Origin: Ilyobacter polytropus
GTDB lineage: Bacteria > Fusobacteriota > Fusobacteriia > Fusobacteriales > Fusobacteriaceae
Reading direction: 5' to 3'
DNA: 64,000 nucleotides
Assembly: GCA_003246855.1 (NCBI GenBank)
Contig: QKCP01000025.1
Span: 1 to 64,000, forward strand
Part shown: positions 55,116 through 64,000 of the stretch, in pieces
How the letters are laid out: each line of letters starts with the position of its first letter
How positions within the stretch are numbered: position 1 is the first letter of the stretch
Translations under genes and position numbers: made by a program
The notes under the pieces: generated by a model
Database searches by the model: none
What the model was told of the DNA's origin: nothing
What the model saw: only the letters and a program-made list of their open reading frames with translations

Positions 55116-56804
55116 TTAATCCAATTTTCCCAATTCTTTCGCCACAAATTTTACAATCTCACTTATGTATGATTCAGAAAAATCAAATCTTATCCCAGCT
55201 GTTTTATATATCTCCTCTATTGGTTTTGAATACCCTAAATTAAGAAATTTCTCATAATTCTCCAGTGCTTTGCCTTTGTCCTCTTTATAATTTTTGTAAA
55301 GAGCTATTGCTCCCAGTTGGCTCATTGCGTATTCTATATAGTAAAAAGGAACCTCAAATATGTGCAACTGCTTTAACCAGCTTCTACCCTTTTCTTCTTC
55401 TAATCCGTCCCAGTCTATGCCGGTGTTAAACCTGTCCATGAGCTCGTTAAACTTTGAGTCCCTCTCTGAAGCCACGTGTTCTGGATTCAAGTACAGCCAA
55501 TGCTGAAATGCGTCTATTATCATTACCCATGCTAAGGTTTCCAAACTTTTTATGTACTGCTCCCTTTTTGCTTTTTTCAAATCTTCATCGTCCGTATAAA
55601 ACTGGTCCCAGTAATCCATGCTCATAAATTCCATTGACATAGATGCCAACTCCGCCACCTCGCTGGGTTCTTCTTTGTATGTCATTATCCTTTCATCTGC
55701 AGTGGCGAATGAATGCAGGGCATGTCCCGATTCATGAAAAAAGGTCACCAGATCTGTGTGTATTCCAACTGCATTCATAAATATAAAGGCGGCTCCTGTT
55801 TCGTGCAGCGGATAGTTGTAGCCTCCCGGCGCTTTCCCTTTCCTGTTCTCTAGGTCTAAGTAGCCGGATTTCTCCATTTTTCTAAGTTTTTCAGAAAATT
55901 CAGGTTTTATTTTATGGAGTGCCTCACTGCTTTTCCTGAAAAACTCCTCCACTTTATTAAAAGGTTTAAGTATCCTCCCGTCTTCACTCGCATCTACATC
56001 CCAAGGCCTTAAGCTTTCTAGACCAAGTTTTTTTCTTTTCGTCTCATTTACACTTCTCAAAAATGGTACCACTACTTTTTCTACAGATTCATGAAATTTG
56101 TAGAGATCTTTTGGTGTATATGAGAATCTCCCTTTAAGTTTATGCATATAGTCTCGATAGCTCTCAAATCCTTTATTTTTGGCCATCTCTACCCTGATAT
56201 CCTTCAGTTCGTTAAAAAGGTTGTTGAGATTTTCAGACTCAACCGCCATACTTTCATTTATGGCTCTCCATGCGCGCTCTCTCAATTCCCTTTCGTTTTC
56301 CCTTAGGTATTTTCTCATCTGTGTAAGTGTGTGCTCTTCACCTTGAAATTGAACAGTTATCCCAGAATATATCTCTGCGTATCTGTTTGAGAGTTCACTC
56401 TCTCTTACTTGAAGGGGTATGTTTTTTTCCTCAAACATCTCTATATCGTTGGCTAATATACGTTTAAAATTTCCGTATTTTTCATCTGATAAGCCAGAAA
56501 AACAGGTGCTATCATATATTTTTTTGTTTATATCAAAGGAAGCTTTTTCATATTTAGAGATTATTTTAGAGTAAAACTCATTAAATATTTTAGAGTACTC
56601 CTCATTGTCAGCATTGCAAGTCATTTTTATATATTTCCATGCTAGCTCTTCACTTATTATCATAGAAAGTTCGCTGTATTTCTCTATTAGCTCTACGAGC
56701 TCTCCTATCGTCCCCACAGGGGTATTCAAGATTTTAGAAACCGCTTCTTGCAGCACTTTTTCATCTGCAACTTCAAAACCTTTAGAAAAGTATTTCCTAT
56801 CCAT
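55116..56804 (-). CDS. pepF: M3-family oligoendopeptidase F-like
   Basis: This 562-residue cytosolic metalloendopeptidase has the zinc motif FFHESGHALHSFA (about residue 353; HExxH) and the third ligand in EVAELASMSMEFM (about 382). N-terminal helical domain (about 1-200) matches the PepF pattern. It cleaves short peptides of about 7-17 residues in related proteins. It is encoded after the Bax-like gene at a distance of 12 bases. Confidence 0.92.
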   Translation of the reverse strand: MDRKYFSKGFEVADEKVLQEAVSKILNTPVGTIGELVELIEKYSELSMIISEELAWKYIKMTCNADNEEYSKIFNEFYSKIISKYEKASFDINKKIYDSTCFSGLSDEKYGNFKRILANDIEMFEEKNIPLQVRESELSNRYAEIYSGITVQFQGEEHTLTQMRKYLRENERELRERAWRAINESMAVESENLNNLFNELKDIRVEMAKNKGFESYRDYMHKLKGRFSYTPKDLYKFHESVEKVVVPFLRSVNETKRKKLGLESLRPWDVDASEDGRILKPFNKVEEFFRKSSEALHKIKPEFSEKLRKMEKSGYLDLENRKGKAPGGYNYPLHETGAAFIFMNAVGIHTDLVTFFHESGHALHSFATADERIMTYKEEPSEVAELASMSMEFMSMDYWDQFYTDDEDLKKAKREQYIKSLETLAWVMIIDAFQHWLYLNPEHVASERDSKFNELMDRFNTGIDWDGLEEEKGRSWLKQLHIFEVPFYYIEYAMSQLGAIALYKNYKEDKGKALENYEKFLNLGYSKPIEEIYKTAGIRFDFSESYISEIVKFVAKELGKLD

Positions 56805-56816
56805 CCTGCCTCATTC

Positions 56817-57674
56817 CTATCTTTTTAAAGTATATTTATCATAACTGTCCAAGTTATTTTCAGATATTATCTTGTTTAACCTCACAACATACTCTTGTTT
56901 TAATTCAGAATAGTTTTCCAAATGCTTCGTCAATTCTACATAATTTTCCGTTTTATATGCATACTCTCTAAACTTCTTATAATAGCTTAGTACCGCTATT
57001 TTATAAAAATAATCCTCCAGACACTCCTTAAGGCTGTTGTACTTCTTCAGGTACACCTTATATCCATTTCTATATCCAAATTTTGAAGGTACTCTTGGTT
57101 CAGTTTCATCAAAAGACCATATCCCAAAAACGTTGTTTGCTTCTTTGAAAAATCTTGAGGTACCCCATCCACTCTCAATTATCGCTTGTCCTAATACAAT
57201 TGCTGGTGGAGGTGGGCTAAGTTTTACAAGGAGCTCCTCTATACTCTCATCCTCGACCTTATATTCAGACAGCAGCCTTTCTAAAAACTCATTTTCGCTC
57301 TTCTTGAGTTTTTTCCCTGACTTCATCTTGGCATATATCTTTTCTGTTTTTCTCTTTTTCTCTAATATTTCCTCTTTTACAATTAAAATTGTCGGCAGCA
57401 TCAACTGTACAAATTTCTCTTTTTTTTCATTCACGTCCAGCTCAGCCAAATCGTAATTATTCACGTCATAGACTATTGGTTTTACTTCTTCATCTTTAAA
57501 ACTAACTATACTGTCTTTATTGTATACTGTTTTTTCCTGGAAGCTTTCATCGGCCACCACCTCTTCTAAAGTGAAAATAGGGTCTACCTTTTTCTGAAAG
57601 CTTGATGTGACTTTAAAATAAAAAAGTTCAAAAGCCAAGAAAAAAATCAGCACCTGAATTAATCCTCTTCTCAT
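56817..57674 (-). CDS. Bax-like glucosaminidase with signal anchor
   Basis: This 285-residue protein has an N-terminal signal or anchor (about 3-25), a charged linker, then a glucosaminidase domain of the Bax family. The catalytic Glu is in GQAIIESGWGTSRFFKEANNVFGIW (about residues 168-192), and YKVYLKKYNSLKECLEDY follows. It likely cleaves peptidoglycan. The ATG at 57674 lies 1 base after the methyltransferase stop, with SD GGGGATG. Confidence 0.88.
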   Translation of the reverse strand: MRRGLIQVLIFFLAFELFYFKVTSSFQKKVDPIFTLEEVVADESFQEKTVYNKDSIVSFKDEEVKPIVYDVNNYDLAELDVNEKKEKFVQLMLPTILIVKEEILEKKRKTEKIYAKMKSGKKLKKSENEFLERLLSEYKVEDESIEELLVKLSPPPPAIVLGQAIIESGWGTSRFFKEANNVFGIWSFDETEPRVPSKFGYRNGYKVYLKKYNSLKECLEDYFYKIAVLSYYKKFREYAYKTENYVELTKHLENYSELKQEYVVRLNKIISENNLDSYDKYTLKR

Positions 57675-57675
57675 A

Positions 57676-58326
57676 TCATCCCCTTTTTTGAAACACAATT
57701 ATATTCTTATCGTTATTCTTAACTATATCAAATTGAAGCTTGCCAGCTATCCATTCAAACGTCTTTGGGCTATAAAAAGATATGTGAGTAGGGTCCTGGA
57801 TGTACCACCACCTTGCAAACTCAAACTTTTTCGCAGTATGAAAGTTTGTCATTATTGCCAAGTATCCTTTTTCTCCTATATGCTTTTCAAGCTCAATTAA
57901 AACCGGCATTGGATCCCATATGTGCTCAAATACCTCTGTAGACAATATCATATCATAAGTTTTGCCAGTATATATCTTTTCTGGAGAAAAATACTTGTCG
58001 TAAATATCAACTTTATACCCTTGTTTCTTCAAAACCGTTGCGAGTACAGGTTCTGGACCAGATCCATAGTCCAAAAAATATTCCGGTTTTTTTATTCCAT
58101 CTAAGGTATAGGCTATGAATTTATCAAAATAGGCTGTATACACAGGATCATCTGCGCTATTATTATGATTCTCATACCTCTTAAACTCTTCACCTGACTC
58201 CAATATATGTGATTTATCCATAAAAATAAAATCACAATTGGAACAATGATGGTAAAGTTTTTCCCAGCTCTTATTAGCTACCTCTATCTTTTTGTATACA
58301 TTTTCCCCGCATACATTACAAATCAT
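57676..58326 (-). CDS. SAM-dependent methyltransferase with N-terminal zinc ribbon
   Basis: This 216-residue protein has four cysteines (CNVCGEN and HHCSNCDFIF) forming a zinc ribbon near the N terminus. A class I methyltransferase domain follows, with motif I in FLDYGSGPEPVLATVL (about 85) and STEVFEHIWDP (about 130). The layout resembles Methyltransf_23 proteins acting on small molecules or glycans. The start at 58326 is set by SD AGGAGTGG. It heads a minus-strand transcript with a perfect promoter. Confidence 0.85.
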   Translation of the reverse strand: MICNVCGENVYKKIEVANKSWEKLYHHCSNCDFIFMDKSHILESGEEFKRYENHNNSADDPVYTAYFDKFIAYTLDGIKKPEYFLDYGSGPEPVLATVLKKQGYKVDIYDKYFSPEKIYTGKTYDMILSTEVFEHIWDPMPVLIELEKHIGEKGYLAIMTNFHTAKKFEFARWWYIQDPTHISFYSPKTFEWIAGKLQFDIVKNNDKNIIVFQKRG

Positions 58327-58359
58327 ATCTACCACTCCTAATTAACTTTCAGGACCTAT

Positions 58360-58388
58360 ATTATACTTTGAAGCCTCCATTTTGTCAA
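58360..58388 (-). promoter_or_regulatory. Promoter of the methyltransferase operon
   Basis: Minus strand TTGACA (58383-58388) and TATAAT (58360-58365) with exactly 17 bases between: a perfect consensus. It may drive the whole run from 58326 down to serS. Confidence 0.85.
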
Positions 58389-58416
58389 AAAAAGGCCGCT
58401 AAAATTTTAGCAGCCT
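58387..58416 (-). terminator. Terminator of the bamA-lpxD cluster
   Basis: Minus strand AGGCTGCTAAAA/TTTTAGCGGCCT followed by seven T. The T run doubles as the start of the next promoter's -35 region. Confidence 0.8.
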
Positions 58417-59431
58417 ATTTATCCTCTTCTAAATTTTTTAATCTTTTTTCGAATAATTTAACTTTTTTTACAAGTTCAGGGAGTCTTTTTAGCGATATCA
58501 TTACTTTTAAGTTCTCTTTGTGGTCAATTAACGGGTATCCAGATACAAATGAGTTTGCCTCTACATCATTTGTAACCCCTGATTTAGGCCCTATTGTCAC
58601 ATTATCACCTATCTTCAGATGTCCTGACACTCCAACCTGCCCCGCCAAAGTTACGTTATCCCCTATCTCTGTACTGCCGGATATCCCTACCTGAGCTACC
58701 ATCAGACAGTTTTCTCCTATTATATCATTATGCCCAACATGCACTAGGTTGTCAAACTTGGTATAGTTCTTTATAATTGTATCCCCAATAGCACCCCTGT
58801 CTATTGTTGTGTTTGCCCCTATTTCCACGTTGTTTCCTACTATTACCCTTCCTATCTGGTCTATCTTGGTGTTGTTACCATTCACCTTGACGAATCCAAA
58901 CCCATCAGACCCGACTACTGCGCCAGGTTGTACTATGCAGTTATCCCCTAGCTCACAGAACTCCCTTATAGATACATTGGAGTAGATGGTACAGTTTTTA
59001 CCTATCTTTACCCCTTGAGATATAGTAACATTTGGGTATATTACAGTACCTTCTCCTATATGAACATCATGCCCTATATAGCAGTGTGGCCCTACCTCTA
59101 CCCCCTCTGCAAGTTCTGCGCTGTCTTCTATGGATTTCACCATTTTTTTCAGTTTGGGCTTGAAATATGAAAGTAGTATAGGCATAACTTCCCTCGGGTT
59201 TCTAGTGACTTTTATGTAGGTCTTCCCCTCTGGCAAATTTTCTATCGGAGGCACTATAACTGCTCCCGCTCTTGTTCTTAGTATTTGTTTTATAAATTTC
59301 TCGTCAGCTGCAAATGTAAGATCCCCCTCTTGGGCTTGAAAAAAGGGAGAAAGACCTTTTACCTCAAGATCTTTATCCCCCTCTATTTCTCCCCCTAGAA
59401 GAGAAGCTATCTCTGAAATTTTATATTTCAT
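58415..59431 (-). CDS. lpxD: UDP-3-O-acylglucosamine N-acyltransferase
   Basis: LpxD adds the second acyl chain in lipid A synthesis, so this organism makes lipopolysaccharide. The 338-residue protein has an N-terminal uridine-binding domain (about 1-95). Many hexapeptide repeats follow (for example VGPHCYIGHDVHIGEGT and GANTTIDRGAIGDT). The catalytic His is in NLVHVGHNDIIGE (about 238). A C-terminal helix with KLFEKRLKNLEEDK completes it. It lies after skp, as in most Gram-negatives; fabZ and lpxA are not in this window. Confidence 0.96.
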   Translation of the reverse strand: MKYKISEIASLLGGEIEGDKDLEVKGLSPFFQAQEGDLTFAADEKFIKQILRTRAGAVIVPPIENLPEGKTYIKVTRNPREVMPILLSYFKPKLKKMVKSIEDSAELAEGVEVGPHCYIGHDVHIGEGTVIYPNVTISQGVKIGKNCTIYSNVSIREFCELGDNCIVQPGAVVGSDGFGFVKVNGNNTKIDQIGRVIVGNNVEIGANTTIDRGAIGDTIIKNYTKFDNLVHVGHNDIIGENCLMVAQVGISGSTEIGDNVTLAGQVGVSGHLKIGDNVTIGPKSGVTNDVEANSFVSGYPLIDHKENLKVMISLKRLPELVKKVKLFEKRLKNLEEDK

Positions 59432-59456
59432 CAGCTCTCCTCCAGTCAGTTTATTT

Positions 59457-59945
59457 TTATAAGTCTATTTTTTCAGATTTTTCCAAGAATTTCAACACCT
59501 TTTCGGTTATATCCTCTCCACCGAATTTTACTGCACCGGCTTCAAAGACATATTCATACTTTTCTTTTTTGGCAACTTGTTTTATAGCTGTGTCTATGTC
59601 ACTAGATACTTTAGAATATTCCTTATATTTAAGCTGCTCCAAATTTTGTTGCAGCATCTGATAATACTGTTTAAACGCCTTTTCTTGTTTTGCATAATTT
59701 TCTTTATCTTCTTTGCTTATCTTATCCCCTTTAGCTTGAAGGTCCTTAGATAATTTTTCAAGTTCCTTGGCTTTTACATCTACATCTTTTTGCATTTTAT
59801 CCTTTTCATTATTCAGAAGTTTGGTAGCATTTTGAGTACCAGAATACTTTTGCATTATTAGTTGAGTGTCTACTGTACCTAGCTTTAAAGCAAATGAAAA
59901 TACCGACATCGACATTAAAAGTGCAATAATTAAGATTTTCTTCAT
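59457..59945 (-). CDS. skp: Skp/OmpH-family periplasmic chaperone
   Basis: This 162-residue protein has a signal peptide (MKKILIIALLMSMSVFSFA) and a long coiled-coil region (about 40-125) rich in Lys and Glu with YAKQEKAFKQYYQMLQQN. It starts LGTVDTQLIMQKYS, like other Skp/OmpH proteins. It holds unfolded outer-membrane proteins for the BAM complex. It sits between bamA and lpxD, the usual order. Confidence 0.9.
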   Translation of the reverse strand: MKKILIIALLMSMSVFSFALKLGTVDTQLIMQKYSGTQNATKLLNNEKDKMQKDVDVKAKELEKLSKDLQAKGDKISKEDKENYAKQEKAFKQYYQMLQQNLEQLKYKEYSKVSSDIDTAIKQVAKKEKYEYVFEAGAVKFGGEDITEKVLKFLEKSEKIDL

Positions 59946-60018
59946 TATTTTACCCCCTGAAATTTATTTTTAATTTTTTTTGACTGTTTCTATTATTTAA
60001 AGCTGTATCGTATAAAAT

Positions 60019-62034
60019 CTAGAATGTCTGACCTATGTTAAAGTAAAATTTACCACCGGTTTTGTCTGAATCCCCTATAGGCCATCCGTAGTCAAATCTA
60101 AGCGGACCAAGAGGTGTATTCAGCCTGAATCCTAAACCATAGGACTGTTTGATATCGTTAGGGAAATCTTCATTGTACTCTAGCTTTTCCCCATCACTGT
60201 CCCATGCCCTACCAAAATCATAGAATAGTACAAACTGGGTCATGTCGTTTAATTTTGTCCTGTTTTCTATGTTTCCATAGAGCTCTTCTACCCCTCTGTA
60301 TTCACCGTAGTCATATCCCCTAAGTGAGTTTGCTCCCCCCACTCTAAATTTCTGAGAATCTTTTATGCTATCCGTAGCTATACCGCCGACTACCCTGTAC
60401 GCCATCACGTTGTTATCGAATAGTCCCCTGTGGTATTTTCTGAGCTCCAGTTCTGTATCGTAGAAATCGCTGCCGTCTAGAACCTTACCTAGTTCTATTG
60501 TATACCTAGCATACTCCCCTTCTGTCGGGTTGAATATACTATCTCTCGTATCGTATATTATCGAAGGATAGACGCTGACTACTTCGTACTCATCGTTAAG
60601 TTCATCGTCTACGTCGTACTCCTGTACAAACTCAACCTTACTGCCTAACTTTACCCTAACGTTTTCTGTGAGACCTTTACCTACAGATGCTTTAAAACCT
60701 ACCTTTTTAATCTCATTGGCAAGTATACTGTCGCTATCCGTGTACTCGGTCCTGTAAATTCCCCATCCCCAAGAAACCCTGTCTGTATCCTTTATCCATG
60801 GGTCTGAAAAACTAAGTTCATACATTATCCTGTCCTCAGAGGTTGCTTCGTAAGATAGTTTTACTGTCTGGCCTTTACCCTTGAAGTTGGTATCCTGCAA
60901 AGATAGGGTCCCGACAAGGCCAACTGCAGACCCGTAGGAAATTGCACCATTTATGGATCCGGTCCTGTTCTCATCAAAAAGCATCACCAGTATTTTGCTG
61001 TTCGGATCGTCCGGTATTGATTTAAACTCGTATTTTATATTCTTAAAAAGTCCTATTCTAAAGAGGTTCCTAATAGATTTTTGAAGTTTATTCCGGTCGA
61101 ACACTTCACCCTCTTTGAGTACTATCTCCCTATCTATGACAAAGTTTTCTGTTTTGAGGGATGATTTTTCAGGGCTCCTTCTTTCGCCACTTTCTTTTTT
61201 AATCATTTTTTTGTAGATTATCTCTTTTATCACGCCTTCTGTAACTGTTATTTCCAGCTCCATTTCAGGTGTGAGTCTCAGGTTGGAGAAGTTTGCAAGT
61301 GTATAGCCTGCTTCATGGTATTTATTCAGTATCCTGTCCTTATCCTCTCTGAGTGTGTTTATATTGTATACCTCTCCTGATTTGGTTTCCATCACTCCTA
61401 AAAGCTCTTCTTCTGTAAACAGTGTATTTCCGGTTATTTTTATTCCGGTTATTACCTGATTTTCTAGCACATTGTACTTTACGTATATGCCATCTTCATA
61501 TTTTAAAACTTCCGGACTTACGTCCCTAAAGTATCCCGTTTCTAGTATCTTTCTCTGCCCTTCGAGTATCGCGCTTTTGGAGAAATAGGCCCCCACTTTT
61601 GCCGGTATTTTAGCCAAAATCTCTTCGTTGGATAAAGTCATGTTACCGTATATCTCTACGCTTTTAATTATGAGAGACTTGTCCACTGTTTCTTGCTCTG
61701 AAAGTGGTAATATCCCCTGTTCTCTCAATAAATCCTTTGCGTTTTCGCTTTCTTTAATTTCTATTACAAGCCTCACTCCGGCATCGTATAGCTGCGGGTA
61801 CATCGACAAATCTTCTATATACGCCTTTTTTTTCAGCTTGAGGTAGTCATTCAGCATCTGAGTAGTGCTGTATTCCTCACCCATTTTAGATTCCATGTCG
61901 TTTAAAATTACTTCTACCGGTATCTCCTTATTGTTCACAATTTGGATGTCGGTTATTTTTATGCTTTCATCCATCTCTGAAAATGCGGAGAAACTAATTA
62001 AAAGCATCATAACATATACAACATATTTTTTCAT
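60019..62034 (-). CDS. bamA: Outer membrane protein assembly factor BamA
   Basis: BamA inserts beta-barrels into the outer membrane. The 671-residue protein has a signal peptide (MKKYVVYVMMLLISFSAFS), POTRA-type repeats (about 25-335; for example IKSVEIYGNMTLSNEEILAKI and ITGIKITGNTLFTEEELLGVM), and a 16-strand barrel. The barrel contains the conserved VGGANSLRGYDYGEYRG region (about residue 553) and ends in NIGQTF. A charged insertion (KKESGERRSPEKSS, near 270) is unusual. The SD GGAGGGAAGGG sets the start at 62034 and not 62079. It follows tamB by 22 bases. Confidence 0.96.
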   Translation of the reverse strand: MKKYVVYVMMLLISFSAFSEMDESIKITDIQIVNNKEIPVEVILNDMESKMGEEYSTTQMLNDYLKLKKKAYIEDLSMYPQLYDAGVRLVIEIKESENAKDLLREQGILPLSEQETVDKSLIIKSVEIYGNMTLSNEEILAKIPAKVGAYFSKSAILEGQRKILETGYFRDVSPEVLKYEDGIYVKYNVLENQVITGIKITGNTLFTEEELLGVMETKSGEVYNINTLREDKDRILNKYHEAGYTLANFSNLRLTPEMELEITVTEGVIKEIIYKKMIKKESGERRSPEKSSLKTENFVIDREIVLKEGEVFDRNKLQKSIRNLFRIGLFKNIKYEFKSIPDDPNSKILVMLFDENRTGSINGAISYGSAVGLVGTLSLQDTNFKGKGQTVKLSYEATSEDRIMYELSFSDPWIKDTDRVSWGWGIYRTEYTDSDSILANEIKKVGFKASVGKGLTENVRVKLGSKVEFVQEYDVDDELNDEYEVVSVYPSIIYDTRDSIFNPTEGEYARYTIELGKVLDGSDFYDTELELRKYHRGLFDNNVMAYRVVGGIATDSIKDSQKFRVGGANSLRGYDYGEYRGVEELYGNIENRTKLNDMTQFVLFYDFGRAWDSDGEKLEYNEDFPNDIKQSYGLGFRLNTPLGPLRFDYGWPIGDSDKTGGKFYFNIGQTF

Positions 62035-62056
62035 CTGCAACCCTTCCCTCCATCTG

Positions 62057-64000
62057 CTACTTGAATTTAAATATATCAAATATCGAATCTAGCCTTTTTT
62101 TAAAGTTTAGATTGATATGGTAGTTTAGTTGGTTTTCTCTATCACCTGAAAGGTCAGATGATAGTTTTTGTGCACCTATCCCCCAAGATATATTCTCCTT
62201 TATTTTGTAGTCAAGCCACAAATCATAGGTGTCTATTGTATCTGTGTTCTGTGTATCTGACAAGCTGGCCTTTGCATTCCAGTTTATAACATCTTTGTAA
62301 AGAGGGTTTTGTAGTTCTATCGCTGCCCCTAATCTAAGTGTCTCCGAGTCTACATACTGACCCTCCTGATATTGATAAGCCACTATATCCGATGAGATTT
62401 TTATACTCTCTATACCAAATATCCTTTCGAGTTCACTGGAAATTGGTCTGAATAGCTGCTCACTTATCTGCTTGTCTAAAATGTCTTTTACCACTGCGTT
62501 GGCCGACGACTCGTCAAGTGTATTGTGAAATATGAGCAGTGACCCTATATCCTCTTGTGAAAGCCCTGAGCTTGAGGTGAGCTGAAGCTCAAGATTGTCG
62601 TACTCCCCGTTTATATTCACGTAAACTTCTTCGTTTGCAATTTCAGATCTAGCAGTTATAGATATGCTAGGGTTTATGTCTGGAAAATAATCATTTTCGT
62701 CGCTAAAAATAAGTACACCATTCTGTATTTCAAACAGGTTGTTATTGAATGTTATTACTCCGTCTTCTGTAAATATCCTACCCAGAAAATTGAATTTACT
62801 GTTTCTATATCTTAGCTTACCTGCACCTTCTATGTTTGCTTCAAAGTCCTCCACCAAAGGCATCTTTTCTATCCTGAACTTAATTGGCTCAGCTATCATG
62901 AGGTCTATATCCATCTTAAAACCATTTTGAGCTTGCTTTTCTGGCTCTATGGCTAATAAGTTGGTATCTATATCCCTTCTGAAGTTAAATACATCCTTTT
63001 TAAAGAACTCTTTTAAGAAACCCAGCTTTGGCTTAACCTCTGTATCTTTTTTTGCAGTTTTCTCAAATACCGGTATCCCTAGTATCTCCCCTTTTTCAAC
63101 AACTATATCTCCTGTGACTGCATTTTTCTGCAGTTTAAGATCGGAGCTAAGTATGAGGTCTATAACTTTTAGATAGTTGTAGGATATACTGTCTAGCTTG
63201 AGGTTCAGGTAGTAGTCGTTTAGGTCTATTTTTTTCTCTTCTAAATTTTTCAGCGACAACTCAGGAAGTCTCAAGTAACCTTCCATATCGATATCCCCAT
63301 TATTTACTTTACCATCAAACTTAGCTATTTTAACCTCTTTTTTATCCAGATTTATATCTGTAGATATTCCACTGAAGTCAAGTTTTTTATCCTCTATGCT
63401 AAAACCGAGGTCTCCTATACTCAGCTTTCCCTGGTTTCCTTCATCGCTTATGTACAAGTCCATCGTGGCCGCTCCAACTAGATTCGATACATTTTTTTTG
63501 TACAAGAATATGTTCAAGAATTTCAAATCGATATCTTCTGATTTTAACCTGAACTTATAGTCAAAAGGTTGGTAAGCCATCTCGCCAGTTAAATTCAGAT
63601 TATTTCCCTCATAGTCGAGGTTCATTTTATTTATCTCAAATCTGTTCGAGTCTCCTACCACGTAGGCATCTATATTTTCAATGTCAAACTCTGATACCTT
63701 TATATTTCTGCTTCTCAATGCCGCACTATACTTTAGCTCTTTAAATTTACCCTCAAGGTCCATATCTATGAAAAGTTTCCCTTGAGCAACTTTTTTATTA
63801 AAAAGGTAGGACAGTTTTTCAAAATCTAAGCTTTCATTAGGCATAGATATCTTCAAATTTTCATTTTCAAAATCTATATAACCCTTGGCTCCTAACAGCT
63901 TCTCATCGTTGTTATCTAGCAGTGAAAACTCTTGAAAATTCAAAACGCCGCTGCTTAGGATTTTTTTGATGTCTCCGCCCCTATAAGTCATTCTCAATTT
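62057..64000 (-). CDS. tamB: Translocation and assembly module TamB-like protein, partial
   Basis: The C-terminal 648 or so residues of an AsmA/TamB (DUF490) protein, whose N terminus lies beyond the window edge. Repeated beta strands run throughout. The C-terminal part shows the DUF490 end, with ITARSEIANEEVYVNINGEYDNLELQLTSSSGLSQEDIGSLL (about 440-485), and the barrel-like end GIGAQKLSSDLSGD. It lies directly upstream of bamA, consistent with a common outer-membrane biogenesis operon. The TTG at 63997 is unlikely to be the real start. Confidence 0.88.
   Translation of the reverse strand, partial: KLRMTYRGGDIKKILSSGVLNFQEFSLLDNNDEKLLGAKGYIDFENENLKISMPNESLDFEKLSYLFNKKVAQGKLFIDMDLEGKFKELKYSAALRSRNIKVSEFDIENIDAYVVGDSNRFEINKMNLDYEGNNLNLTGEMAYQPFDYKFRLKSEDIDLKFLNIFLYKKNVSNLVGAATMDLYISDEGNQGKLSIGDLGFSIEDKKLDFSGISTDINLDKKEVKIAKFDGKVNNGDIDMEGYLRLPELSLKNLEEKKIDLNDYYLNLKLDSISYNYLKVIDLILSSDLKLQKNAVTGDIVVEKGEILGIPVFEKTAKKDTEVKPKLGFLKEFFKKDVFNFRRDIDTNLLAIEPEKQAQNGFKMDIDLMIAEPIKFRIEKMPLVEDFEANIEGAGKLRYRNSKFNFLGRIFTEDGVITFNNNLFEIQNGVLIFSDENDYFPDINPSISITARSEIANEEVYVNINGEYDNLELQLTSSSGLSQEDIGSLLIFHNTLDESSANAVVKDILDKQISEQLFRPISSELERIFGIESIKISSDIVAYQYQEGQYVDSETLRLGAAIELQNPLYKDVINWNAKASLSDTQNTDTIDTYDLWLDYKIKENISWGIGAQKLSSDLSGDRENQLNYHINLNFKKRLDSIFDIFKFK

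Overview
The window is AT-rich DNA from a diderm anaerobe, most likely a member of Fusobacteriota (an Ilyobacter- or Propionigenium-like organism). This placement is an inference from gene content. Outer-membrane assembly genes (tamB, bamA, skp, lpxD) sit beside features usual in Firmicutes: HPr kinase with a Ser46-type HPr, a BglG/LicT antiterminator, SepF, PP2C and a SpoIVB-like peptidase. Shine-Dalgarno sequences are strong, and many start codons are moved downstream of the longest open frame because the SD lies inside that frame.

Layout. 1-3200: selenium module (selD, yedF, a DUF3343 protein, divergent selU/mnmH). 3270-4260: two copies of a tRNA-Leu(UAG) unit about 210 bp long, flanking a probable small RNA. 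4289-10910: PP2C phosphatase, small unknown proteins, AI-2E-type permease, MurG-like glycosyltransferase, an ArsR-type regulator and a Mth938-family protein. 10911-12780: about 1.9 kb without protein genes, holding at least two probable structured RNAs. 12781-16162: sugar PTS control and general components (glcT/licT-like antiterminator with its own RNA antiterminator target, orphan EIIB, ptsH, ptsI). 16390-24452: aminotransferase, a Mu/TnsB-like transposase relative, EIIA and EIICB of a glucose PTS, MATE and MFS exporters. 24605-28910: TPP riboswitch, thiamine-type ABC transporter, TatD-like hydrolase and GNAT acetyltransferase. 28934-31138: three exported proteins of LPP20-like type on the minus strand.

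31220-41588 is a long plus-strand run: mtnN, folC, a SPOR-like protein, a tandem HPr kinase, a YitT-family protein, folB, a folK-DUF523 fusion, nrnA, two CsgG/GNA1162-type lipoproteins, sepF and acpH. 41604-50164 holds PBP1A, rlmN, a PatB-type C-S lyase, a beta-barrel gene whose start is out of frame, pyrG and fba. 50247-58326 is a minus-strand run from a methyltransferase gene behind a consensus promoter down to serS and a small membrane protein. 58415-64000 is the tamB-bamA-skp-lpxD envelope cluster, with tamB cut by the window edge.

How the parts work together. EI and HPr feed EIIA/EIICB for glucose-type uptake, and an antiterminator responds to PTS flux. HPr Ser46 can be phosphorylated by the HPrK encoded 20 kb away, which here is a 662-residue protein made of an inactive-looking N-terminal copy and an intact C-terminal copy. 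The observations most worth following are this pseudokinase-kinase fusion, the RNA-rich gene-free region, the RAT/terminator switch upstream of the antiterminator gene, the hairpin between the SD and the start codon of ptsI, the domesticated-looking transposase, and the out-of-frame start of the beta-barrel gene.
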